Source: Paraburkholderia dioscoreae
GTDB lineage: Bacteria > Pseudomonadota > Gammaproteobacteria > Burkholderiales > Burkholderiaceae
Assembly (NCBI RefSeq): GCF_902459535.1
Contig: NZ_LR699554.1
Span: forward strand, 1,736,001-1,800,000
Direction: 5' to 3'
Length of the DNA stretch: 64,000 nucleotides
Part shown: positions 1 to 8,864 of the stretch, piece by piece
How positions within the stretch are numbered: the first letter of the stretch is position 1
How the letters are laid out: each line of letters begins with the position of its first letter
The notes under the pieces: model-generated
The model's input: only the letters and a program-made list of their open reading frames with translations
What the model was told of the DNA's origin: nothing
Databases searched by the model: none
Program-made: the position numbers and the translations under genes

Positions 1-107
1 GCCTGCTCGATCGTTTCCCAAACGACCTCCGCCGGCTGTCCTTCCTGCAATGCGCCAGCGACGCTCGCCAGCGCGGGCAGCATAGCGTTCGGATTACTAT
101 TCGACAT
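1..107 (-). CDS. N-terminal fragment of an unidentified protein (cut by window edge)
   Basis: Only the first 35 codons are present; the gene runs off the left end. The ATG is at 105-107 on the complement. The visible peptide begins MSNSNPNAML and continues as a mostly helical stretch with no recognisable motif. It lies 14 bp downstream of the MFS gene stop on the same strand, so it is probably the next gene in that operon. An N-terminal extension of a GAF-like sensor is conceivable, but nothing here proves it. Confidence 0.45.
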   Translation of the reverse strand, partial: MSNSNPNAMLPALASVAGALQEGQPAEVVWETIEQ

Positions 108-121
108 GGTGGCTCCGTGAA

Positions 122-1528
122 CTATTTGGCCGTTTTCAGGGAAGCGCCCGACAGATCATCGGTGAGGCTGTACTCGTCCGCCGTGATTTGTTCCAGCGTT
201 TTTCCGCTGGTGGACACACCCAGTATGAGCACCGCAAGCGCACCAACAAGCAGGATGACGGTCGTCATACCGAATACGCCGGCAAACCCCCAGATCGGAT
301 AAATGTAGCCCACGAGCATTGGCGAACAGATCGCACCTATACGGCCAAACGCTGACGCCGTGCCCATACCCGTGGCACGCAGATGCGTGGGGAACACTTC
401 GGGCGTGTAAGCGTATTCGCCGGCGTTGACACCGTTCATCGAGAACGACATGGCGATCGACGCAAGCACGATTGTCAGGTCACTACCGGCAAACGCAAGC
501 CAGATTCCCGAAGCACAGGCGAGTCCCATGTAGGTGACGATCGTCGTTTTGCGCCCGAGCTTTTCGCAGAAATAGGCCGACGAGTAGTAACCCGGAATCT
601 GCGCGAGATAAATCGCGATCGAAACGGAGAAGCTCTTTGTAATCGTCATGCCGTGCTGCACGAGCAGGCCGGGAATCCAGACGAAGAACGCGTATGAGCA
701 GAAAGTCACCGAGAGCCAGAGGCACCACGTCATCAGCGTCGTTTTCGCGAGAGGCGGCTTCCACAGAAGCTTCAGATTGCCGAAGAACGAACCCGAATAT
801 TCGTGAAGCGTCGCGTCGCCCGCGACGGGCACGACGGGCGGAAGCGTCACCCCCGAGCGCTCGATTTGCCGCTCGATGTCCGTTACTACCGCAGCAGCCT
901 CTTCGTGGCGCCCACGTGTTTCCAGCCAGCGGGGCGACTCGTGAAGCGAGCGCCGCCACCAGAGCAGAACGATCACCGGCAGCGAAACGATCACCAGCGC
1001 AATACGCCAGCCTTCCGGGTTCAGCGGAATGACAAAGTAGCCGATCAGCGCGGCCGCGACGAAACCGAACGAGAAGAAGCCGGCGAGCGCACCGGTAAAG
1101 GCACCACGATAGCGATTGCTAACGAATTCGACGAGGAACGGCGCAATGATCGCCCCTTCAGCGCCCATGCCAATGCCGGCAATCGCGCGCAACAACGCGA
1201 ACGTGTGCCAGTCATTCACAAACGCGTTCACGAACGTCAGCACGCAGAAGAACGTCAGTGCCCACATCATCACGACGCGACGGCCGAACCGGTCGCCGAG
1301 CAACCCGGCAAAAAGTGCGCCGACCAGAAAGCCGACATAGGTACTGCTGCCGAGCAGGCCGGTCTCGAAGCTGGTCAGATGCCATTTCGTACGGACCACC
1401 GGCAGGATGAAGGCGATGATTGCCGCATCGATGGCTTCGAACATGAAGCCAAGTCCGCCCATGATGAGCAGCTTGAAATGGAAGCGGGAGAACGGCAAGC
1501 GCTCAAGCCGTGCTGCGATCGGTGACAT
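122..1528 (-). CDS. MFS transporter, sugar-porter/NiaP-like organic acid type
   Basis: A 468-residue major facilitator protein with about 12 membrane segments. The loop after TM2 carries GDRFGRR, the classical MFS signature, and the mirrored loop in the second half carries CEKLGRKT. PEVFPTHLRATGMG near TM10-11 is typical of the sugar porter/SV2-like branch that includes nicotinate (NiaP) and aromatic-acid importers. It should work as an inner-membrane proton symporter; the substrate cannot be read from sequence. The start at 1528 is chosen over an upstream in-frame ATG at 1585 because GGAGG sits 7 bases before it. The gene has its own promoter, which shares an operator-like element with the porin promoter, so the two are probably co-induced for uptake of one compound. 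Confidence 0.85.
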   Translation of the reverse strand: MSPIAARLERLPFSRFHFKLLIMGGLGFMFEAIDAAIIAFILPVVRTKWHLTSFETGLLGSSTYVGFLVGALFAGLLGDRFGRRVVMMWALTFFCVLTFVNAFVNDWHTFALLRAIAGIGMGAEGAIIAPFLVEFVSNRYRGAFTGALAGFFSFGFVAAALIGYFVIPLNPEGWRIALVIVSLPVIVLLWWRRSLHESPRWLETRGRHEEAAAVVTDIERQIERSGVTLPPVVPVAGDATLHEYSGSFFGNLKLLWKPPLAKTTLMTWCLWLSVTFCSYAFFVWIPGLLVQHGMTITKSFSVSIAIYLAQIPGYYSSAYFCEKLGRKTTIVTYMGLACASGIWLAFAGSDLTIVLASIAMSFSMNGVNAGEYAYTPEVFPTHLRATGMGTASAFGRIGAICSPMLVGYIYPIWGFAGVFGMTTVILLVGALAVLILGVSTSGKTLEQITADEYSLTDDLSGASLKTAK

Positions 1529-1595
1529 GTAAGCCTCCAGTGGGAGAGAAGTGACGCGGAAGCGGCGTTCGACCACATCCCGCATCTATGATACC

Positions 1596-1624
1596 AATAT
1601 CCTGTATCCAAAATACGGTGTCAA
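1596..1624 (-). promoter_or_regulatory. MFS gene promoter with operator-like spacer
   Basis: On the complement TTGACA (1619-1624) is followed by a 17-bp spacer and GATATT (1596-1601). The spacer contains TTTTGGATACAG. The porin promoter at 3130-3158 has the same layout, and about 16 of 20 bases match across the spacer and -10 region. Predicted transcript start is near 1588, giving a leader of about 60 nt. Confidence 0.55.
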
Positions 1625-1729
1625 CGAAGAATTTCCCTGACGGCCTATTTTTGATCAGGGTTTACCCTTTTTAATTGAGTACTATCCGACTGTGGCGGAG
1701 GCCGGAAGGAACGGTGGCAGCCAGTCGCG

Positions 1730-2869
1730 TCAGAAGCTGTGGCGTACACCCACCCGCACGGCGACCTGATTTCCGGTCGAAGAAGGCGTCAGGAAAGAAA
1801 GTGCGGCCACCGCCTGTTTGCCTGTGGAGTCGGTCCCCGTTGCGTGCTCCCACGAGGTGGTCGCATAGACGAGCGTTCGTTTGGAGAGCGAATACTGGGT
1901 ACCCAGATTGAGTTGCCCGTATTTTGCGGATTCCGCCTTCGTGTAGTCGTACGACGCACCGAAGAGCAACGCCGGCGTGACGTTGTACGTGGCGAGTGCT
2001 TCGAAATTGTTGAACGTCGCCGTCCCCGAAAACGGCGTCGACGAAGTCCGAACCACGTCCTCGAAACGGGTATTGGTGTAGGTGAAACCCAGCAATGCGG
2101 CACCGATGCGGTAATTGACGCCCGCGCCGGCAACCTGCAACGTGTGCGCCGATGTGTAGCCGCTAAAGGTCGGATTCGTGATCGGATTGGCGAACGTCGT
2201 TCCCGCGACGGGATTGGCAGTCGCGTCGTAAATCGATGTAGCCGGGTTATTGATTCGCGAGAACACCGCGCTCGCGCTTAACGCGCTGTTCGTATAGACG
2301 AGGCTGACCGACTCTTTCTTGCCGTTGGAAAAGTCGCCGGCCACGCCACCGAGGCTGAACAGAGCGGACAGCTTGAAACCGGCGTAAGTCGGCGAAAGAT
2401 ACTTGATCGAGTTGCTCAGAGAGTAGTCGCCCCAGACGTTGTCCACGTCCCCGGCGTGCGCGGCCAGAATGCCGCCAAAGCGGCTCGACGCCGAGAGCGG
2501 CAGCAGCGAATCGAGGACGAGATCATATTGACGCCCCATCAGCAGCGTCCCGTATGGCGAGCCCAAACCCACGTAGGATTGCCGGCCGAACAGGCGTCCG
2601 CCGTTATTGAATTTGCCGGTATTGATGTCAAACCCGTTTTCGAGGCGCGCAATCGCACTGTAGCCGCCGCCCAGATCCTCGTTGATCAGGAAGCCCCACT
2701 TGCTGCTGCCCAGAGCGCCGTTCGACGCCTGGTAGTTGTGATGACCACCCTGATTGTTGGTGAAGGTCAGGCCATCGTCCAGGGCGCCATAAAGTGTCAC
2801 CGAACTTTGTGCATGGCACGATAGCGTCGCCGCCATCAATGCGGTCATGCCGAGAAGCTGCTTCTTCAT
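1730..2869 (-). CDS. Outer-membrane general porin (Porin_4/OmpC-like, beta-proteobacterial type)
   Basis: A 379-residue trimeric-porin family protein. Residues 1-20 are a signal peptide (MKKQLLGMTALMAATLSCHA), and the mature protein opens with QSSVTLYGALDDGL, the usual first strand of Burkholderiales porins. It contains the family motif RQSYVGLGSPYGTLLMGRQYD and ends in a C-terminal phenylalanine (GVRHSF), needed for BAM-dependent insertion. It should form a 16-stranded channel. AAGGAGAT lies 6 bases before the ATG. It lies upstream of the MFS gene on the same strand with a 200-bp gap that contains a separate promoter. Its own promoter is about 260 bp upstream and looks controlled by the same regulator as the MFS gene. 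Confidence 0.92.
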   Translation of the reverse strand: MKKQLLGMTALMAATLSCHAQSSVTLYGALDDGLTFTNNQGGHHNYQASNGALGSSKWGFLINEDLGGGYSAIARLENGFDINTGKFNNGGRLFGRQSYVGLGSPYGTLLMGRQYDLVLDSLLPLSASSRFGGILAAHAGDVDNVWGDYSLSNSIKYLSPTYAGFKLSALFSLGGVAGDFSNGKKESVSLVYTNSALSASAVFSRINNPATSIYDATANPVAGTTFANPITNPTFSGYTSAHTLQVAGAGVNYRIGAALLGFTYTNTRFEDVVRTSSTPFSGTATFNNFEALATYNVTPALLFGASYDYTKAESAKYGQLNLGTQYSLSKRTLVYATTSWEHATGTDSTGKQAVAALSFLTPSSTGNQVAVRVGVRHSF

Positions 2870-3436
2870 CGTGAATCTCCTTTTTTAATTAATTCGTCAT
2901 ACTGAGTGTATGGATGGGAAATCAATCGGATCGGTTGTCAGCAGGCGCGTGCAGATAGCGATACGGATCGCGATGAGCGCCCCACCCCAATCACGCAACA
3001 GCGCGGTAGTGACCAACGGCAGCGATCCGCGAATCAGGAAGCGTCAAGTCAGAGCCTGCATGTTCCGTTTTGCGATTCACGGATCCCCTCTGGGTATCAA
3101 CAGGAATGACCCGAGCCGGGTTCGCAGACAATATCTTGGATCCAATATAATTGGTCAAGCATTTTCCATGGAGTCAGGGCCGTCGCCCTGCCGGAGACAG
3201 GCCAACCCGGTCCAGTAGGCAGTTCGTCAAGAAATTGTAGGCATGTTTCCTGCGCGGACCCCATGAACGCACCGGAGTGCGAAAATGGGAGATCGCTGCG
3301 TCAAAATGCAATCCGGGCCGTCCCGCGTCGAATCTGGATGCGAACCGGTCGAAGCGAAGTCGACAAGCCTCATGCTGCCAGGAGCTTCACACCGGGTATT
3401 GAGCTAGCTGTATCGCCGGTTGATACGGGAACGCAC
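2870..3436. other. Intergenic region between porin and GGDEF-EAL gene
   Basis: 567 bp between divergent genes. It holds the porin promoter/operator (3130-3158) and a roughly 250-nt porin leader. No convincing RNA fold or small gene was seen. An ATG at 3263 is in frame with the downstream GGDEF-EAL gene but has no ribosome binding site, so the stretch is treated as non-coding. Confidence 0.5.
3130..3158 (-). promoter_or_regulatory. Porin promoter with TTGGATCCAA operator in the spacer
   Basis: On the complement TTGACC (3153-3158), a 17-bp spacer, and GATATT (3130-3135). The spacer holds the perfect 10-bp palindrome TTGGATCCAA (3136-3145), flanked by a near-symmetric TAT/ATA. Short palindromes of this kind are typical targets of FCD-type GntR regulators. 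No such regulator lies near this element, so it is probably encoded left of the window. Confidence 0.55.
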
Positions 3437-5440
3437 ATGAAAAAATTACTGGAAGATAAGCCGTGGGCGGTCGTTCAGGCGATCCAGTCGATCATCGCCG
3501 CCCCTGCCAGCGCGGAATTAAGACGGTCCCAGTACAAAGCATTTTCGCGCCAGGTTCCGCTTTTATATGTGCTTCTTGTCGTCAACACGGCGGCGGTAGT
3601 CTTCACTCATTTCCGGGTAGCACCGCGCTGGCTCGCGGTTTATTTGCCGCTTGCCCTTTGCGTGGCCTGCGCCGCGCGAGTCGTACTGTGGCTGAGAGCC
3701 CGCAAAACTGAACTGCCCGACGATGTAATCGCCCACCGCCTGCGGACTACCTTGCGGCTCACGGCTGGGTTCGGTGCCGCCTTCACCGTCTGGGGCCTTT
3801 TACTGTTTCCCTATGGCGACGCCTATGCCCAATGCCATGTGGCGTTCTATATGTCGATCACGGTGATCGGCTGCATCTTCTGCCTGATGCATATGCGCGC
3901 CGCCGCGCTACTGATGACATGCATCGTGGTCGCGCCTTTCGCCGTGTTCTTCCTGATGAGCCAACATGCCGTGCTGATCGCCATCTCGATCAACATGGTG
4001 CTCGTTTCCGCCGTGATGATTGTCATCTTGCTGATTTATTACCGCGATTTCGCGGATCTCGTGGAATCGCAGCGCAAACTTTTAATCAAGCAGGCGGAGA
4101 CCGAGCGTCTCAGCGTGGAAAACCTCCGGCTCGCCAATCTCGACGGGCTGACAGGGCTCCCCAATCGCCGCCGTTTTTTTTCCGACCTCGATAAGCTGCT
4201 TACGGCAGGCGGTGCAACCGGCCAGGGTATCGCGGTCGGTGTCGTTGACCTCGACGGATTCAAACCGATAAACGACCTCTACGGCCACCATTTCGGTGAC
4301 CGGTTGCTCGAAGAGGTCGGGCGCCGTCTGACATCGCTTTCGTCGCCCAGTCTGATTGCCGCCCGCGTAGGTGGCGATGAATTCGGGCTCCTGTTTAGCG
4401 GCGACGTCAGTCAGGCGAGGCTATGTGATCTGGGCGCCGCGATTTGCGCTACGCTGCAGCGGCCCTATGAATTGACGGACGTCACTGCGCGTTTGACTGC
4501 ATCGCTCGGCGTCGCGGTTTTCCCCGAGGCGGGCACCACAGCGATAGAGCTGTCCGAGCGGGCGGACTATGCGTTGTCTTTTGCGAAAAATCATCGCCGC
4601 GGCGCGACGGCGATATTTTCCCGTGAGCACGAAACGCAGATCAGGCGGTGCAATGAAATCGAACAGGCACTGAAACTGGCGGACTTCGAGCGCGAGATTT
4701 CAGTCTTCTTCCAACCCATTTTCGATGTCTCTTCCAAAGGAATAGTGGCTTTTGAAGCACTCGCGCGATGGACGAGTCCTTCACTCGGCACGATATCTCC
4801 GGTGGACTTTCTCGCAGTGGCCGAGAAAACCGACATGATTCATTCAATGACGCATGTTTTGCTGCGCAAAGCACTGGAGGCAGCGGCCGCGTGGCCACCG
4901 CAGACGCGCATAGCGTTTAATCTTTCGGCCCGCGACGTCAGTTCCCCCGAGGCAATCGACGGTGTGATCCGCACCGCGCTAGCAAGCGGCGTGGCCCCTG
5001 AACGGATCAATTTCGAAGTCACTGAAACGGCGCTCATCAAGAATGTTTCGAGTGCGTGCGAAACTCTCGGCGCCCTGAAAAAGCTCGGAGCGGAAGTTTC
5101 TCTCGACGACTTCGGTACCGGATACTCCAGCCTGAGCTATGTTCACCGGCTTCCGATCGACAAGCTCAAGGTCGACCGCAGTTTCATTGCGGACATCGTG
5201 GACGATCCGGCGGCACGCGCTGTCGTGAAGAGCATTGTGGACCTGAGCAAGAACCTCGGTCTCACTTGCGTCGTAGAGGGCGTCGAAACCGCATCGCAGG
5301 TTAACGTCCTGCTGGGATTGGGCTGCACCGTCATGCAGGGATACTTCTTCGGCAGACCGGTCGCGGGGGAGGACGTACTGGAGTCGTTCGTGACGAACGG
5401 CTTTATCACGGCTCGAAGTGCGGCTGCATCAACGCTTTGA
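3437..5440 (+). CDS. Membrane-anchored GGDEF-EAL cyclic-di-GMP enzyme
   Basis: A 667-residue protein. About six membrane segments occupy residues 35-215 as an N-terminal sensory module. A GGDEF domain follows with an intact VGGDEF motif (Gly312 onwards), and a C-terminal EAL domain starts with FEALARW (Glu440) and retains DDFGTGYSSL and the ENVET-like VEGVET motif. Both the diguanylate cyclase and phosphodiesterase active sites look preserved, so it may make, degrade or switch between both activities. The start at 3437 (MKKLLEDKPW) is preferred because the 58 upstream in-frame codons lack a ribosome binding site and look non-coding. The 3' end overlaps the convergent LysR gene by 35 bp. No operon partners. 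Confidence 0.9.
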   Translation: MKKLLEDKPWAVVQAIQSIIAAPASAELRRSQYKAFSRQVPLLYVLLVVNTAAVVFTHFRVAPRWLAVYLPLALCVACAARVVLWLRARKTELPDDVIAHRLRTTLRLTAGFGAAFTVWGLLLFPYGDAYAQCHVAFYMSITVIGCIFCLMHMRAAALLMTCIVVAPFAVFFLMSQHAVLIAISINMVLVSAVMIVILLIYYRDFADLVESQRKLLIKQAETERLSVENLRLANLDGLTGLPNRRRFFSDLDKLLTAGGATGQGIAVGVVDLDGFKPINDLYGHHFGDRLLEEVGRRLTSLSSPSLIAARVGGDEFGLLFSGDVSQARLCDLGAAICATLQRPYELTDVTARLTASLGVAVFPEAGTTAIELSERADYALSFAKNHRRGATAIFSREHETQIRRCNEIEQALKLADFEREISVFFQPIFDVSSKGIVAFEALARWTSPSLGTISPVDFLAVAEKTDMIHSMTHVLLRKALEAAAAWPPQTRIAFNLSARDVSSPEAIDGVIRTALASGVAPERINFEVTETALIKNVSSACETLGALKKLGAEVSLDDFGTGYSSLSYVHRLPIDKLKVDRSFIADIVDDPAARAVVKSIVDLSKNLGLTCVVEGVETASQVNVLLGLGCTVMQGYFFGRPVAGEDVLESFVTNGFITARSAAASTL

Positions 5441-6311
5441 ACCATTCGATGAAAGCCACGAGCCGGCGCGACCGTTGTCTCCTATGCGGATAAAGCGCCG
5501 AAACCGCCATTGGCGCCGCCCTGAATTCGGGCATGACTTCCACCAATGTACCGGCGCTCAACAGATGCTGCACGTCGAAACGCGGAATCTGAATCAGTCC
5601 AATCCCTTCGCAGCAGCAGGAAATGTAATTCTCCGCGTTATTGACAATCACCCGGCTGGCCACTGAAATCTGCGCCTCGCGACCGGCAGCGAGGTAGTCC
5701 CACGGCAACTCGCGGCCCGTCGTCGGAGATGCATATCCGACGCACAGATGCCCGTCGAGCAGATCGTCGGGGCGTTCGGGCGCGCCATGTTCGCGCAGAT
5801 AGCCTGGACTCGCGCAGTTGATCATGGCGATGTTGCCCAACGAATGTGCGACCAGATTGCTGTCGTACAGCGTGCCCACGCGAACGGCGCAGTCCACGCC
5901 CTCCTGCACGAGATCGACGGCGCGATCGGTCGAGTTCAACGCCAGCCGCAATGCCGGGTGGTTGCGCAGCAAACCCGGCAACGCCGGCACGACCAGACGG
6001 CGAGCAATACGGCTGGGCATGTCAACCTTCAACTGACCGGAGACCTGTCGCTGCCTGACCTGAAATAACTGATCGATCTCATCTACGTCGGTCAGCAGCG
6101 CCCGGATTCGTTCCCGCAATTGCGCACCATCCGCCGTGAGTTGCACGCGGCGTGTGGTGCGATGCAGTAGCCGCACGCCGACGCTCGCCTCCAGTTGCTG
6201 GACGGCCGCCGACACCGACGCACGCGGCAATTCCAGCGCGTGCGCGGCTTTGATGAAGCTGCCCATATCGGCAACCTGGATGAAGACACGGTATTGATCA
6301 AGTTTATCCAT
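5406..6311 (-). CDS. LysR-family transcriptional regulator (DsdC/AaeR-like branch)
   Basis: A 301-residue regulator. The N-terminal winged helix (residues 1-60) carries FIQVADMGSFIKAAHALE and the recognition helix region RASVSAAVQQLEASVGVRLL. A type 2 periplasmic-binding effector domain covers residues 90-295, including the common GRELPWDY and PHRRQRSRRLVAFIEW stretches. It lies directly downstream of the SDR gene on the same strand, with 112 bp containing a strong palindrome between them. The likely target is the SDR promoter region; a candidate site is described at 7274-7296. Confidence 0.92.
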   Translation of the reverse strand: MDKLDQYRVFIQVADMGSFIKAAHALELPRASVSAAVQQLEASVGVRLLHRTTRRVQLTADGAQLRERIRALLTDVDEIDQLFQVRQRQVSGQLKVDMPSRIARRLVVPALPGLLRNHPALRLALNSTDRAVDLVQEGVDCAVRVGTLYDSNLVAHSLGNIAMINCASPGYLREHGAPERPDDLLDGHLCVGYASPTTGRELPWDYLAAGREAQISVASRVIVNNAENYISCCCEGIGLIQIPRFDVQHLLSAGTLVEVMPEFRAAPMAVSALYPHRRQRSRRLVAFIEWFKALMQPHFEP

Positions 6312-6388
6312 TGAACGTTATGACCTTGATGTGCCGCTTTCGACTTTTGTGCTTCGTCGCAGGCGCCGCATGGCGGCGGTTGTCGGGC

Positions 6389-6412
6389 CGGCCGGCGGCA
6401 TGCCGCCGGCCG
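6389..6412. repeat. Perfect 24-bp GC palindrome (hairpin, possible terminator)
   Basis: Two exactly complementary 12-base arms meet at 6400/6401 with no loop. It starts 12 bp past the SDR stop codon (6424) and lies upstream of the LysR start. It has no T-run on either strand, so it is not a classical intrinsic terminator. It may attenuate read-through or stabilise the SDR transcript. Confidence 0.4.
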
Positions 6413-6423
6413 CGCAAGCACCA

Positions 6424-7197
6424 TCACTTCGTCGTATAGCCCCCGTTGATGAGGATAGTCTGGCCGGTAATCCACCATCCGTCACTGACCAGATGACGAA
6501 TAAACGGCACCACGTCCTGAATGTCGGTCAGGCCCGTTTTGGAAAACGATGATAGCGCCGCAGCGCTCTTATGATAAGCGACCGCGTCTTCGCCTTCGGC
6601 AGGATAGAAAAAAGGCGTGTCCATCGGTCCCGGGCCTACAGCGGTGACCGAAATGCCGCGCGTGCCATATTCCTTGGCGGCCGCGCGCGTGTAATGCTCG
6701 ACAGGCGCCTTGGTGCCGGCATACGCGGCGTAGAACGGCGTGAACGCACCGAGCAGAGACGTGACGAGCGTGACGATCTTGCCGTTGTCGTTGACGTGCT
6801 TGCCCGCTTCCTTGAGAAAGAAGAAGGCAGTCTTCGAATTGACCGCGGTCATCTCGTCATACTCGGCCTCGCTGATCTCGACGAAGGGTTTTTTCAGCAC
6901 CTTGCCGACCGTGTTGATGGCAATGTCAGGCTTGCCGATCGCGGCCACCGCGTCGGCGAACAGTTTCTCGACCGCGCCGGCGCGGGTCAGGTCCGCCTGA
7001 AACGCCACCGCTTCGGCGCCCGCGGAGCGGATTGCTTCGACCGTGGCATCGGCTTGCGCCTGACTCGCGGCACTGTTGTAGTGAATTGCAATAGCCTTGG
7101 CGCCCTGCGCAGCGAGATCATGGGCTATCAGGCCGCCCAGGTTTTTCGCGCCACCGGCTATGAGCACAACCTTGCCCTTGATGGAATGGTCTGCCAT
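6424..7197 (-). CDS. Short-chain dehydrogenase/reductase (SDR)
   Basis: A 257-residue classical SDR. The Rossmann glycine motif appears as AGGAKNLGG near residues 15-23, a variant in which one Gly is replaced by Asn-Leu. The active site has the catalytic Ser in VTSLLGA, Tyr-x-x-x-Lys as YAGTK, and the C-terminal motif VGPGPMDTPFF. The protein should be an NAD(P)H-dependent oxidoreductase in the cytoplasm; the substrate is unknown. The start at 7197 has GAGGA 8 bases upstream, whereas an in-frame start at 7227 has none. It is paired with the LysR gene downstream and is divergent from the serine hydrolase. Confidence 0.87.
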   Translation of the reverse strand: MADHSIKGKVVLIAGGAKNLGGLIAHDLAAQGAKAIAIHYNSAASQAQADATVEAIRSAGAEAVAFQADLTRAGAVEKLFADAVAAIGKPDIAINTVGKVLKKPFVEISEAEYDEMTAVNSKTAFFFLKEAGKHVNDNGKIVTLVTSLLGAFTPFYAAYAGTKAPVEHYTRAAAKEYGTRGISVTAVGPGPMDTPFFYPAEGEDAVAYHKSAAALSSFSKTGLTDIQDVVPFIRHLVSDGWWITGQTILINGGYTTK

Positions 7198-7535
7198 GGG
7201 AATGTCCTCAATGTTCGGGGAATTCAAGTCTACGCAGCATCCGGCGCGAAATAAGCTGCCGCCCCCTGGATGGATTGTCCAGAAAATCTGTCCAATCGCG
7301 TGAGATGGTCATTTCCGATCATCGGCGCAAGGAGCGGCCGACAATGGACGGCTCACTTGCATTCACCTCGCGTACCGGACTCCTTCGTACGCGTTATCCT
7401 ATGCAGCAGGTGAACTGTGACGCATCCAACGTGGCCACGCGAAAATCGTTAAATCGCACTTCCTGATGCGATATGCCATCCGTTACAGCGACGAAATCGC
7501 AAGCGAATTCCCAATCTCGAACGAAGGAGCCACGC
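7198..7535. other. Divergent intergenic region with a possible LysR site
   Basis: 338 bp between the divergent SDR and serine hydrolase genes. At 7274-7296 a 23-bp element has ATTG and CAAT ends and two TGTCCA copies 13 bp apart, which would suit a LysR regulator of the SDR gene. At 7453-7472 a small hairpin (ATCGCA/TGCGAT) precedes the hydrolase gene. No gene was recognised here. Confidence 0.35.
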
Positions 7536-8711
7536 ATGAATTTCGACGGTTCGGTTATCACGGCGCTACTGGACAATGCGGTTTCGAAAGGCGCTATTCA
7601 TGGCATTGCGGCGGTCGTCGTCAATCGCCACGGCATCCTGTTCCATCATGCCGCCGGCGAGGCGAGCCCACACACCCTGTTCCGCAACGCCTCGATGACG
7701 AAAGCCGTCGCCACGACGGCGGCGTTGCAGTTGGTGGAACAAGGGCTCCTCAGCCTCGATGCGACCGTCGAATCGATACTTCCCGCGTTCGGTCAATTGC
7801 AGGTGCTCGACGGCTTCGACGGCAATCAGCCGCGTTTGCGCCCGCCCGTCAGCAAGGCCACCGTGCGTCAGTTGATGACGCACACGGCCGGCCTCGGCTA
7901 CTTCTTCCTCAGCGAGAAGTTGAAGCGCTACCACGAATTGACCGGAGAGCCTCATCCTCTCACCGGACTGAAGCGCAGTCTGTCGGTGCCGCTCGTCAAC
8001 GACCCCGGTACGGCATGGGAATACGGAACCAACAGCGACTGGCTAGGGCTGATCGTCGAGAAGCTGTCGGGTCAAAGTCTGGACAGCTACGTCAAGCAGC
8101 ATGTTTATGGGCCGCTGGGAATGAAGGACTCGACGTTCGCGCCGAATCCGGAGCAGCGCTGCCGCCTGTTACGCGTGATGCAACGTCAGGCCGACGGCAC
8201 GCTCGCGCCGTCGAAAACCGATCTGTCTCCCACCTCCGAATGGGACGCCGCCGGTCACGGCTCTTACGGTACGGTGCAGGATTACGGCCGTTTCCTGCAG
8301 GCATGGCTCGATGATGGCGCCGGTATCCTTCAACCGTCGACCGTCGAAATGGCACTGAGGGACCATCTCGGCTCGATCACGCTTCCCGACCCGGCGAAGC
8401 CCACGGTGCCGGAACTTTCCAACGAGGTGCCCGCCATGCCGATGCCGCAGGGCTGGGGGTTGGGCTTTCACCTCACGCTCGCCGACCTGCCTGGCATGCG
8501 CAGCCGTGGCTCTGCCGATTGGGCCGGCATCTTCAATTCGTACTATTGGTTTGACCGGTCGAGAGACATAGGCGGTGTGCTGATGACCCAGATGCTCCCG
8601 TTCTTCGACATGCCGGTCGTCGAAACGCTCATTGGTTTTGAGGCGGCGGTTTATCAGCAGGTGGGAGCGGCCGTGCCGGCTGCCGGGATGCCATCGGGGG
8701 GCGCAGAGTAG
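7536..8711 (+). CDS. Beta-lactamase-fold serine hydrolase (family VIII esterase/class C-like)
   Basis: A 391-residue protein of the serine beta-lactamase/penicillin-binding fold. The nucleophile motif S-x-x-K is SMTK (Ser53, Lys56). The second motif is the tyrosine in WEYGTNSD (Tyr163), as in EstB-type carboxylesterases, and HGSYGTVQDYGRF matches the loop seen in that family. There is no signal peptide, so it is probably a cytoplasmic esterase acting on short-chain esters rather than a periplasmic beta-lactamase. The start at 7536 is preceded by GAAGGAG. It is a single gene followed by an intrinsic terminator. Confidence 0.85.
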   Translation: MNFDGSVITALLDNAVSKGAIHGIAAVVVNRHGILFHHAAGEASPHTLFRNASMTKAVATTAALQLVEQGLLSLDATVESILPAFGQLQVLDGFDGNQPRLRPPVSKATVRQLMTHTAGLGYFFLSEKLKRYHELTGEPHPLTGLKRSLSVPLVNDPGTAWEYGTNSDWLGLIVEKLSGQSLDSYVKQHVYGPLGMKDSTFAPNPEQRCRLLRVMQRQADGTLAPSKTDLSPTSEWDAAGHGSYGTVQDYGRFLQAWLDDGAGILQPSTVEMALRDHLGSITLPDPAKPTVPELSNEVPAMPMPQGWGLGFHLTLADLPGMRSRGSADWAGIFNSYYWFDRSRDIGGVLMTQMLPFFDMPVVETLIGFEAAVYQQVGAAVPAAGMPSGGAE

Positions 8712-8741
8712 TTAGTCAGCAGCCGTAACCTGGAGAAATAA

Positions 8742-8768
8742 ACCCGCTCGTCCCAGGCGGGTCGTTTT
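8742..8768 (+). terminator. Intrinsic terminator after the serine hydrolase
   Basis: Stem ACCCGC (8742-8747) pairs with GCGGGT (8757-8762) across a 9-nt loop and is followed by CGTTTT. It is placed 30 bp past the stop codon, so the next gene is transcribed separately. Confidence 0.7.
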
Positions 8769-8864
8769 CCGCGAAATCCTGCCACAATGGCCGCAAACAG
8801 CCGCCAGAATGCAGAATCGTCAGTCTGGCGCGCTTTCCGTCATGACCGAAGATCTCATGTAACG

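Noticed and set aside
7536..8711. Periplasmic class C beta-lactamase conferring resistance
   Set aside because: No signal peptide, and the Tyr motif is of the esterase type.
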